Source of the DNA: Dillenia suffruticosa
Lineage: Eukaryota; Streptophyta; Magnoliopsida; Dilleniales; Dilleniaceae
Reading direction: 5' to 3'
Assembly (NCBI GenBank): GCA_033439265.1
Contig: JAVTVX010000009.1
Location: 11,125,109-11,189,108 of the forward strand
Length of the DNA stretch: 64,000 nt
The notes under the pieces were generated by a model, which was not told the DNA's origin, made no database searches, and was given only the letters and a program-made list of their open reading frames with translations. The position numbers and the translations under genes were made by a program. How positions within the stretch are numbered: position 1 is the first letter of the stretch; the number at the start of each line of letters is the position of its first letter. Below are positions 35,250-46,017 of the stretch, piece after piece.

Positions 35250-36130
35250 TTTGACTCCACGATCATTGCCGAGGTGATGCATGGAACGTTCTCATTTCCT
35301 ATATGGAGATGTATGATGGCACTTAGTAAGTGGCCCATTTTATCATGGTAATAATCTCGAGAGATATGTTGGACACAGCCATGTGTAAGCACTTTCCCAA
35401 GCTAAAGGGGAATATGTTGACATGGTTCAACTTACTCCCATCATCCAGTATTAGAAGCTTCTACCAACTTAGACAACTAGTCGAAACCTACTTTGTGATT
35501 AGTCGAGGGACTAAGAGGAAGTTTACCTCCCTCCTATCCCTTTGGCAGAGAGACAATAAGCCATTAGGGACTTTCTCGACAAATTTAAAACCAAGATGAT
35601 GAAGGTATCAGGCTTAGATCATTTTATTGCCTTGGTAGTATTACTCACAGGATTGTTGCCTTCAGGAATGAAGACCATGATTACCAAGAATCCTTGGGCA
35701 TCTATTGAAGAGTTTTACACTTGAGCCATGAAGTACATTGCTGTTGAGGAAGTTGAGGCATTTGACAGATGGCAAAGTGATCATGAAAAGGACGAACACA
35801 ACCGGCCCCGTCGCACTAACCCTCATCGAAAAGGACTCAAGCAGGACCCCCACCCCCATAGATTTACTAATTATAGTCCCTTAAATAACATGCCAAGTTA
35901 GATCTTGAAGCAAACCAAAAACCAATCTTATGTCAACTAACTTCTTCCCTTGAGAGGAGACGATTTCAAGAGAGACAAGACCCGATATTGCAGCTTTCAC
36001 CATGAACTTGGTTACACGACGGATGAATGTCGAAGGCTAAGGGATGAGCTTAAAGCCTTAGTCAGGGAAGGAAGACTATAGAGATTTATTGATACCAAGC
36101 AAGGAGGTAATCCCCCACAAAGATAAAAAA
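35250..36130 (+). pseudogene. Gag of a Tat-lineage Ty3/gypsy element
   Basis: An 89-codon open piece (35330-35599) contains AMCKHFPKLKGNMLTWFNLL, PSSSIRSFYQLRQLVETYF and LLSLWQRDNKPLGTFS, the retrotransposon gag core that builds the particle. After a frameshift it continues as MKTMITKNPWASIEEFYT. At about 35985-36080 it reads YCSFHHELGYTTDECRRLRD, the Cys/His segment typical of this lineage. Several stops are present. Confidence 0.75.
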
Positions 36131-36399
36131 AAAGGACTAGCCAAAAATCAGACACATTGAATTGACAGAACCCCCAGTCACAGGTACTGTCTAGGACTAA
36201 CCCTGGGAAGTTTTCCTTTAGGTATAGAGAGAAAGCCCTTGTAGTGCTTTACTGAGTATTAGGTAACTTCGGTGATCCAAAGAATAGATGCGCCCTTTCC
36301 AAGGAAGTTCTCACTATGCTTACTGAGAGAAAGCAAAAGAGAAAAAGGCCAATGATTGGTTTTGACGACGACAAACTAGCAAGGGTTGGTCAAACTAGC

Positions 36400-36835
36400 A
36401 AGGGTTGGTCTTGGACAACATGAACCTCTAGTTGCTGTAGTCAAGATAGGGCACTTCACTGTTAAAAGAATCTTTATTGATCAAGGAGTAGCGTGTGGCA
36501 TCCTCCACTGGGACACATTCTGATAGATGGGCCTCAACCAACCCGATCTTCAACCCCATACTGGGCTTTTGAAGTATCTCTCTGGCAAGTGGGTATATCC
36601 TAAAGGTAGTATCCAGCTTTCAGCAACTTTGAGAACACTGCTTAATCATGCTACCACCACAGTCACGTTTAATGTGGTAAAATTAACGTCTACTTGCACT
36701 GTTATCTTGGGTTGCCCTAGCCTCGACAACTTAGAAGCATTGTCAAGTACAAGACATATGAAGATTAAATTTAGGATACCTCTCGGTATCGAAACACTTG
36801 AATGCGATCTGAACCCATTGAAGACCCCAACTTAG
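36400..36835 (+). pseudogene. Aspartic protease of the Tat-lineage element
   Basis: VAVVKIGHFTVKRIFIDQG, then VACGILHWDTF, matches the Tat protease motif (normally V-D-x-G-S-S-A-D-I-L). Asp and Gly are kept but the following Ser residues are lost. After one stop a 102-codon piece continues to 36835 with TTVTFNVVKLTSTCTVILGC and IPLGIETLECD. No RT, RNase H or integrase sequence follows. Confidence 0.7.
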
Positions 36836-37015
36836 TGATCTCTACTTACTACCTATCACAGTGAAAGCTCTTTATTGTTATTACTTCGTTATTTTGATTT
36901 TGATTTCTTATTCATAATAATATCTTGATTTTATTGTTTCCTTGCGATGTTTTGACTGAGAGCAAAGACTAAGGCCCTTAAGCCCATCCACTCTCCATTT
37001 ATCATGATTTTCCCA

Positions 37016-37900
37016 TGTAGGTAAGACTAGCAACTAGGCCGGATCGGCCCAAACTCAACTTGACCTCAACCCGAGCTCGGCCCATTTTGAAGGGCTGAGC
37101 TCAGCTCAATTTAAGGCTGGGCCAAGCTCGGCCCCATTATTTAAGCTCATTTTAATTTTGGGCCGAGCTTGTACATTAGTGGGCTTGGCCCATTATAAGC
37201 CTAGCTCGATGGAGGATTCATTATATGGTGTGAACAGAACCAATTACTGTCACACCCTCTATCTTTTTCCTTTTCTTTTTTTTTTTCTCTTCTTCTCTCT
37301 TTTTAATTGAAGCCTCACCCACCCTAGGTTTAAACTTCCGCCAACAAGCCTTCATCGTCCATTGCTCTACTGCTAACCAAGCTACTAGAAAGCCAGATTA
37401 GATCCTGGGAAAGGTCGATAAGGGAATGTTGATGATCGATCAAATGATTAATCAATTTGACATTTCTTTCCGCTTGTTGCTTCTAAAGCTCTTCATTCAG
37501 TGGCACGTATATGAAGTCTAGTCGGCATCTCTGTTTCATGATGCTTGCTGCTCATCAAAAATAAGATGCAATAGCGGAGAAGAAGGCAATAAACAACGAT
37601 AGAAGAGAGAGATTCAATGATGATGGCGATGTTCAACCATATTATTTATGGAATCATGATCTTACTTCACCTTTACCCACTGGTTCGCCTCTCTCTCTCT
37701 CTAGGTTTTGTTTGAGCTCGGGTTTGGCTCGAAATGAATTTGAAGCCCATTTAATTATTTAGGCTAAATTGGAGTCTTGATTTTCTGAGCTTTCTTGAGC
37801 CGAGCTCGGTCTCGGGCCCATAGAGTCGAGCCCGAGCTTTGCAAAGCTTGGCTAAAAAAGGTTGATTATCAGGCTTACTTATAAGCACCCATCCTAACCA
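37016..37900. mobile_element. Possible hAT-like non-autonomous insertion rich in GGCC/GAGCTCGG motifs
   Basis: Both ends carry inverted short motifs. The left end has GGCCGGATCGGCCC and CCGAGCTCGGCCC (37040-37135). The right end has GAGCCGAGCTCGGTCTCGGGCCC and CGAGCCCGAGCTTTGC (about 37797-37845). Subterminal repeats of this type occur in plant hAT elements (from memory). Terminal repeats and an 8-bp duplication could not be fixed, so limits are approximate. Confidence 0.4.
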
Positions 37901-38600
37901 ATATATGAGATACAACTCCTGAATTCGTGGCTCCTATTATTTCTCAGCTCCACGCCTCATATGGGTTCCATACCCAACCTAGGCAATATATGATATTTAA
38001 CTGCTAAGTAGGTGGCTCCCATTATCTCTTGGCTCTACGTCTGACATGGATTCCACATCCATCCTAGCTAATATATGGGATCCAACTCTCGAGCTGTTGG
38101 CTCCCACTATCTCTTGACTCTATGCCTCACATGGGTTCCATACCTATCTTAGCCAATATACAGGATCTTACTCCCTTGCAGGTGTCTCCCACTATCTTTG
38201 GGTTCCATGCTTTATATGGGTTTTGCATCCATCCTAATCAATATATGGAATCTAACTCTCAAGTGGGTGGCTCCCACTATTTCTTGACTCTATACCTCGC
38301 ATGGGTTTCGCACCTATCTTAGCTATATACAAGATCTAACTCCGAGCAGATGGCTCCCACTATCTTTTAACTTCATACCTTACATGGGTTCCGCATCTAT
38401 CTTAGCTAATATAAGGGATCTAACTCTCGAGTAGGTGGATCCCATTATCTCTCGACTCTACACTTCATATGGATTTTGCACACATCCTATCTAATATACG
38501 AAATCTAACTCCTGACTAGGGGGCCCCACTATCTCTCGGCTTTGTGCCCACAAATGAGCTCTCTCAACTATATGTTTCACATGGATTCCACACCCAATTC
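37870..38600. repeat. Eight-copy 84-86-bp tandem array
   Basis: The landmark GGCTCCCACTATCTCT or a close variant recurs at about 37929, 38013, 38099, 38183, 38269, 38352, 38437 and 38521, giving steps of 83-86 bp. Each unit also holds CATGGGTTCC, ATCTTAGCTAATATA and ATCTAACTC. Units differ by 10-25% by eye, so the array is old. It lies in the part of a Tat element between pol and the 3' LTR, where such arrays are common. Confidence 0.85.
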
Positions 38601-39099
38601 CTTGGTTTAACACGATCTTGTCACTTGAATGGGATTTAACTCCCTTTCTTTTGGTTTATGCACAATGCATGACAAAAATATGCTATATGTCATGGGGACT
38701 ATGTCTTCATCGAGGCAACCTAGTGTTTAAATTGCTTTATATTTTACTCCATCAAAACCATAAAGGACAAGAAAGAATTTAGGTGTCCAACTCATTCAAC
38801 TCATGAAAAATACAACCTAGGGAAGAGGTTCATAGAGAATCCAAGGGAAAAAGATACATCAATAGAAAAGAGGGCTAAAGAAAAATGCATGTGGAGACAG
38901 CAACATGGCAAAGAGGATGGTGAAGGAGGGGGCCACTGTTACAGACTCTCAAAACCAGCCCGAAGAGCAGCAACATGGGCACTTGCATTAGTTACATCTT
39001 AAAAAAATGGTCCCAGGAGCATTGGCCAAATCGGACCTAGCATTTTAGTATCGACACTACCAACGTTATCCACAAGGTACTTCTCTAACTATGCTCTAT

Positions 39100-40690
39100 A
39101 GATAATTTCTTCAGTACATTACAACTTCTCAAAAAGCTCACGACATCGCGCCAGTGATTTTCTAGAATCTCCACAATTCTGCCCTCCAGGTCTGCAACCT
39201 TCTTCTCTGAAATAAGAAGTGAATGTTCTCATTCCTAAGCCATCCTTTTGGTAGATAGCCATCCTATCTCGATTCTACTTAGCAAAGCTTCTAACCTCTC
39301 ACATTTTGTAATGACCACATTGCACTGCTGAAACGTAAAATTCTGATCAATTTTCAACAACGTTATCTCCTTTTCTTTTTCCAACATGGCGGCATTTACC
39401 ACCCTTTCCTCTTCTCATTCCTTCTCCCTTTGGGCCAGTGTGGCTTGAAATCGGGAGATTTCCTCACCACTTTGATCGACTAAGTACCCTAAATGACCCA
39501 CTAACTGATTCTTCCCTAGTCTTTTGAATTCAACCATAGCAGCAGCCTGTACCAAGTGTAGCAAATTATAAAAACTATAACTAAAGCACCAAAACTACCA
39601 ATAGGTTAAGGAAAGAAGCATACTTGAGTCCCAATAGCAATTACAGCCTCATCATCCTGCACTATTGATAAGCTATTTAACTCTTTTTCAAAGCGATGAT
39701 AGTTCATCCTGTTGGCAAACCTCCTTACCTTAATGATTTCTATATAACTTAAATAATTATTCCCATAGCTAATTGCCATGGTACCTCTCTCCTTCAAGTC
39801 CTTCAAACGGTCAAAAGACCTAACAAAAATAGAGGAAAGGAAGACATTTGATGGTGCATGACTCTTTTACCCTTCCAGACATACACATGCTTTGGAAGGG
39901 CACTTGACGATCCAATCTTGGCCTTTGGTCCCATCCCTTTCTTGCCCATGTTTGGAACTCTTGAGGAAGTATCATCCCCCTCAGTGTCGATAGTTTCCGC
40001 TTTAACACCTACTCTTTTGACCCCTTCAATAGCCAAAATCGATGCCGGTGTCTCCACTCCCTTATTGGCCTCCAATTCCTCACCGCTAAGGCTAGAGACC
40101 ACCAACTTTCTCTTCTTCTTCTCGGGAACTAGGGTAGCAATAGGGCGTATATCACTGGCCTTTTCTCCCTATGCATTTTTTCTATCCTCAGCACTTTTCT
40201 TATTTGAATCCTCATTGTCTTGTCGATGGTCACCCAAAGATCATCCTCATTGACACAACTCAGAGCACCAAACAATATAGTTGCTGCCTTCTTCACTAAG
40301 AGAGACCTTTCGATCCTCACTTTCTCACTTAACAACAAGTTGGCCATCTTTAGCATTTGATCATCAAGAAGGGCATCCACCCGAATACACCTGCCATTCG
40401 ATTGGCAAAGGTCCCCAACTGAACAGATGAAACTTGAATGTTGAAAACGGGTCTGAGCCTTCAACGCTACTATGGGCTCCCCAAAAGCTCTCAGCAATGT
40501 CAGCACCAATTGCTTATTCTCAAACTCTACAAAGAAGAATTTCTTCATCCAAATCTTGTCTATGCTCTCCTTCTAGAAAAACCTCCAATCAAAATCCAAT
40601 CTCATATGTAGGCAAAACCATCTCCCAGTAGAGCTCTTGCTTGTACATTTTCTCAGACAAAATAAAAGACAAAATTTCAAAGTTGAAGTC
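39100..40690 (-). pseudogene. Antisense coding remnant with coiled coil in the Tat element
   Basis: On the strand opposite to gag, coding-like pieces follow one another. First is MKKFFFVEFENKQLVLTLLR to the end of a 139-codon stretch (40548-40129). Next is a Gly/Lys-rich linker ending in HVYVWKG (40105-39865). Then KERGTMAISYGNNYLSYIEI to EAVIAIGTQ (39800-39622). After an apparent intron (GTATGC to TGGTACAG, 39621-39552) comes AAAMVEFKRLGKNQLVGHLG and a long Lys/Glu-rich coiled coil down to about 39110, with stops. Position and orientation match the additional antisense ORFs reported in plant Tat elements, and the start resembles the so-called gypsy-type transposon domain proteins. That match is from memory and weak. 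A host-gene fragment is the alternative. Confidence 0.45.
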
Positions 40691-40802
40691 TAAGAGACAA
40701 AAACTTAACACACTCACCACCCTTAATATCAACCACTAGGCACATGGGATTAATAAAGTTGGAAAAATATTCTAATCTCTCAAAATCTGGGCCAAAACAC
40801 CC

Positions 40803-40975
40803 AAGAGATTGTTTATTTTGGCCGGGCTTGCCTATGTATATAGATATGTGACAGGTCGATATATGGTATTTGATAGACTTCCGACTTATGGGGAGATTCT
40901 ACTCGTTTGGTTACAGAAAGTCAACATCCGGAATAACAGGTGGCTATTCACGGCTCTGGTTCGAGACATGACAGA
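40803..40975 (+). mobile_element. 3' end fragment of a long-LTR family member
   Basis: The segment containing TATGGGGAGATTCTACTCG, then AACATCCGGAATAACAGG and GGTTCGAGACATGACA, corresponds to the last part of the LTR ending at 46017. Only the LTR terminus is present. It abuts the right end of the antisense remnant and may mark the truncation of the Tat element. Confidence 0.55.
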
Positions 40976-41089
40976 TATTATAATTTAAATTTATTTATCC
41001 GATTTTTAAATTATTAATATATTGGCAATGTTGAAGTATAAACAAAAATAAAAAAATTATGAAATCTGTTGTACCTGAGCATTGTTTAT

Positions 41090-41690
41090 CCTAAAGTTAC
41101 ACACTACTGATTACCACTAGTTATCATAAACTTACTACTTACCACCAAGTTATCAACTACACCTAATTATCACTTATATCCTAGTTAATACTTACCACTT
41201 AATTATCAATTACTATTTACCACCTAGTTACTACTCACCACTTAGTTATCACTTATAATCTAATTACTATTTACCACATAATTATCACTTATCATAAATT
41301 TATTGTTTACCACTAATACTTACCACCAATTTACCACACTTACATACACTGCTTACCGCAAACTTACCACTCTACGATGCTTGTCACTTACTCCCTCTCC
41401 TCTCTCTCAAAACATACCATCTCTTATCACTCTCAAATTATCACAACATCACTTATCAATCTCAAAATTATCACAACTTACCCCGTTACCACGTCCTTAC
41501 TATCTTACCATCTCTTATCACTATCAAAATTATCACAACTTACCACCTTAGTACATCCTTACCAACTTTTTTTTCCACTTCTTATAACAAATTATCACTT
41601 TTCTATTACAATCGTTTATCCTATTACAATCATATTACAACTTATAACACTCACTCTTATTACAACTTAACTTATTCAACTTCTGCCTAG
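41090..41690. repeat. Degenerate TTACCAC/TTATCAC array
   Basis: About 600 bp of irregular short repeats of CTTACCACC, TAGTTATCAC and CACTTA. It is strongly C-over-G biased on the plus strand, with almost no G. Open frames here (Tyr/Leu/Ser/Thr/Ile only) follow from this composition and are not genes. Confidence 0.8.
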
Positions 41691-42099
41691 ATTTTTAATA
41701 TTTAGGATATATATATACACAATTTTTTAAAAAAAAATTTCGAGCATTTGGATTTCTATGATTTGGATTTCTATGAATGAATTGAATAGGATTAGGATTG
41801 TATATGTGGTTGTTAATTTAAAACCATTGGAAGAGAGAAATGGTTGATACAAAAATGATAACAATTTTAGAATATTAGGTTTTTACAGACTTTACAAAAT
41901 ATATAGGTTAGTACAAATAAAATTTATACAAATGGTTTGTTCTAACAGTGAGAATTGAATATTGATTAAAAGACAGTGGAATTTGTGTGTTATTATACAT
42001 CTAAAACCTATGAACATGGTATTGTTAAGTAGACAATAAAAAATATTTATATTAAAACTGTTTTTAATTCATGCCAACAAGACTATTACATTAACTGAC

Positions 42100-42443
42100 C
42101 AAAATTTTTAACTATCAAAATTGAATATTGTTTTAGGGACGGTTGTGGGAGCTTACTGACAGTTGGTAAACTTTTCTTCAAAAACATTTTAGTAGGTTGG
42201 GAAAGACCTATATTTTCTGACGGTTTCCTCATATGCCATCTCTATAACCTATCAAAATTGAGGGATGGTTGTGGTAGCTATATTGACGCTTGATAAAATT
42301 TTATTCACGGACATTTTAGTAGGTTGGGAAACGCTGATATTTTCCGATGGTTTTCTCATATGCTGTCTCTATAACGCATAAAAGTTGTCACTAAAACTCA
42401 ACGATACTAAAAATTACCGTCAGTACAACGCTTTAATTTTTTA
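42100..42443. mobile_element. CACTA-like right end with a duplicated 125-bp unit
   Basis: Two tandem units at about 42130-42250 and 42255-42375 share GGTTGTGG, TTTTAGTAGGTTGGGAAA, TCTGACGGTTT and CTCATATGC. They are followed by TTTAATTTTTTAGTG at 42443, a CACTA-type end. No left terminus with a 3-bp duplication was recognised. The TTACCAC array just upstream may be part of the same element. Confidence 0.45.
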
Positions 42444-42780
42444 GTGTTTGTGTGTCCTTTACTGTTCTCTTCTGTCAAGTATCAAAAAAAAAATTTTGTA
42501 CATTCAACTTCAATTTTTAAAAATCATTTATATTCAACTATTCACCCCATCTAGTTGAAAAACAATTGATATCAGAGTGGGTATGTTAACAAAAAGCTTA
42601 ATAGCTTAACACTAAAGATCCAAATAGCCATTAACAGAGATAATGTACCAGTAGAAGCTTTCTGTCCAAATCATGAACCCTTCTTAAATGAAAGCAACTT
42701 CAGTTACTAAAAGCAAAGAATGTATAATTTCATAATTGTACAGGATCTTAATGCATGGGAGATAATTGAAAAAGGAGTTG

Positions 42781-44100
42781 TGTCACGCCCCGACTCTCAA
42801 TCAAAGGCCGTGAATAGTCACCCGTTATCCCGTATGCTGTCCATCACACGACACACATACGGAGACAGCGCAAGCTTAACATCTTCACCTGTTTAAAACT
42901 TGTTTTGCTTAAAATATAATTTTCCAAGTAACAAAAATTTTAAAATACAACTCTTTGCCTCAATACATTTCAATAAATTAAGATACAACAATTTCAAGAG
43001 TTTCAATTTACATTTTTCATAACATAATTATAGTCATCCCATAAAATATACATTGTCATTCTATGAACCTCAAGTATACACCATCAACTTTCATCATAGA
43101 AGAATGGTTGGTACTATATCCAAAACTCGACGTCTCCAAAATATATGTCAAGTGTGTCGAAAATCTCACGACATGTCTCCTTGCCAAGTCTGTCATCATA
43201 CAAAAGTGAGAGGTGAGTATTAAGAAAAATCTCAGTGAGTGAGGGAATCGACATTATGTTATCAATAGAATGTGTGAGCACGGAGTGTCAAAGCACATTT
43301 TTTAAAAACATGATGATATTATAAATCAAGTATGACATTTCTATAAATCGAATATGACATTTCTACAAATCAAGTGATCATGTGTCATACATCATAATAT
43401 CAACATATGCATCCCTTTATGTTTAAAAAATTATTTAGAACTTACCAATAAAATATCCCAGACAATGGTTTACTACGACCAATGACAATCGCATTGGGGT
43501 TTATATGCTAATATAAAAACATTTAGCTCTATACCTCTAATGTTTGCCACGGCCCTCACCAAAGGCTAACCCATGTCTACGCGCACATACATAATCAATC
43601 ATGTATAGAATCCCGCATGGTGCTAGACAGTGGCGTTACATATGTCCTCCCGGATTTTGTTTAACCGATCGCAACTATACATATGACGTTTGGGGATACC
43701 TCTTGTAGAAGCGTATTCGGACACAATGGTGCCTCTACAAATGCCCTTCGTAGCTACAGTAGTCCACCAAGGATATCACCACATCATAAGTAGACATCTG
43801 GTCCACACGATGTTATTTCAAGACAATTCATGGATGCATATCATTTGAATCAATCATTTGAGACACTCCAATGATCACAAAGAGAAGTATTTATAAAATA
43901 TAAAACAAATCTCATGCTTTCACACATATCATAAAATATGTCATTTTGAAAAGCTATGTCACTCGGGAGGGTATGTCACTCGCTGAAATGTACCACGAAA
44001 TGAAAGAATTGTACACTCCTTGCTCGGTCACCAAATATATCACTACAATATAACACATAATATATATAAATAAAATTAGAAATCACTATATTAAATTATA
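42781..44100 (-). mobile_element. Partial long LTR, minus orientation (left arm of a head-to-head pair)
   Basis: The outer end TGTCACGCCCCGACTC at 42781 is the complement of a …GGGGCGTGACA LTR 3' end. Inside it has GTGAGAGGTGAGTATTAAG (43206-43224), the counterpart of TACTCACCCCTCAT in related copies, and GAGGGTATGTCACTCG near 43967. It represents a different subfamily from the LTR at 53649. Only about 1.3 kb of the 3' part is present. Confidence 0.6.
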
Positions 44101-46017
44101 TTTTAAAGGCATATAGGCGCTGTGCCTGCGAGCCCTACACATGGGCCCTGTGCGCCCTGCACATGGGGCCTGCACACAGGCGCTGTACGCCCTGCACATG
44201 GACCCTGCACATGGGCACTGTGTGCTGCATAGAGGAGCGCTGGGCTGTGGTCCTGCTGGCCCTTAGGTATGAGCAAGAGATTGGATTGGTGTGAGCGCTG
44301 TGCGAGATTGGTTGAGTATCAACACTTGAGTCTTGTAGACATGTTGTATGCATGAACAAAATATGAGGAATTAGGGTAGGGTTCTAAAGGATTCGAACTA
44401 CCTGATTTGCATACGTGTTTTAGAAGTGATAGCCTATTTCCTATAACTGCGTAGGCTTAAAACTTATTGATTTTTATATATATATACATTCATAGGTATT
44501 GGGTGACTTGAGTTAGGGGAACACTTTTTTTTGCTTCGTGGTATTATTGGGGAGTGTGCTACCCTCCCCCATACTGTGTGTGGAAATTATTTCAATACCT
44601 TTGTTTAATATGTAAATCTTGTTTAATAATATTTTGATAAATGAACATGATTTGTCGTGTGCTTGAAATGTTTTGATTAGTTTTGGAACTGACTTTTTGT
44701 GAACCGTTGGAGTATCCAAAAATTTGGTTGAATTATGAAATTATGCATTCATGTTGTTGAAATGTATAATGTGCTATTTTACGCTATATATTGCATTTGG
44801 TTTGTGAACCTGATTACGGCACATTCTTGATATGATATTGATTTTGGCCTTGAGGGCTTTGGTATGTATTATTCCGTAGCTACGAAGGATACTGTGAGAG
44901 GCGCTTGGGAGGCGACCGGATATGCCTAGGCCTAGGGTATCCCACGAGTTGTCGTGATTTTATTAACGACACGGTACTAGCCAGGTTGAACCCAAAATGG
45001 GGGAGGATTTCGATACTCTCTCTAAGTCTAGCACCTGGACGAGATCCGTCACTAACGCCGGGGTAGAGAGTACTTTAAATAAATTTGCATATAACACCCT
45101 CGGTACGCCTGTCATAGGTCGAGGTAGACCCCTGCCAGGATACTTTCGACTGGCAGCTCTATGATTTTAATGATAGTGCTTTGGATGTATATTTGACTTG
45201 CTAATGCGTACAAATGATATATTGTTGAAATGAAAAGCATAATGATTTGAAGTATGATTTGTATACTTACGATTTAACACTCCAGTTTCACAATTCTTAT
45301 TAGACGATTGCATTGACCTACTCACTCACTGAGTATTCTTTCCCTAAGTACTCACCCCTCATTCCCTTCTTGTTTCAGAGATAGTATTTGACAAAGAGTA
45401 TTGCTTTTAGGATGTTTAGTATCATTGGGAGATCTAGTCTGGATTTAAGGAGTCATTGTATAATTTCGCTACAATTTCGTGAGTTAAAAATTGTGTTGAT
45501 GATATTTATGTATTTTGAAGTCTATAGATGACCATTGTATAATTTTGAGATGACTGTACAAATATGCATATATAAATTGTGAAACTCTCATGTCATTGTA
45601 TAACACTTGCATTGAGGCAAACTTTTATTCATTGTGTATGTTACTTAGGAATGTGTCATGTCCTAGAAGTGTATTTTAGGATCACTCGGTGCCACCTCTA
45701 AATTACAGAAGGGGCGACTGGTGGCTATTCATACCTTTGACGGGGGCATGGCACTAGAGGTTTGTAGTTAGGACTGTGGAAATTCGTTTTGTTAGCTTTG
45801 CGTTGTCCTGGATTGTGCGGTATGGATGTGTTGGTCTGATATTGAGATTGGATTTATTTATTGTGAGGTCGGGTTGGCCCTATTGTACAAGTAGCAGGTT
45901 GATTGCTATATGAGAAACCTCCGATATGTGGGGAGATTTTGTCTGATTTTCTGTAAAAATACAGCCGGTATTCAAGACAACGGGCGGCTGCTTACGATTC
46001 CGGTTCGGGACGTGACA
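44101..46017 (+). mobile_element. Partial long LTR, plus orientation (right arm of a head-to-head pair)
   Basis: This is the reverse complement of much of 53649-55720. Shared blocks include TATCAACACTTGAGTCTTGT (about 44318), GAACTACCTGATTTGCATAC (about 44395), GTACTCACCCCTCATTC (45347-45363) and CGGTTCGGGACGTGACA at 46017. Its left part (44107-44240) holds the GC-rich CCCTGCACATGGG repeats equivalent to 55440-55690. It is joined tail-in to the minus-oriented arm at about 44100. Confidence 0.75.

Noticed and set aside
37870..38600. CRISPR array
   Set aside because: Units are contiguous 85-bp tandem repeats without spacers, in a plant genome.
41303..41670. Leu/Ser/Thr/Tyr-only open frames
   Set aside because: Result of the TTACCAC low-complexity array.
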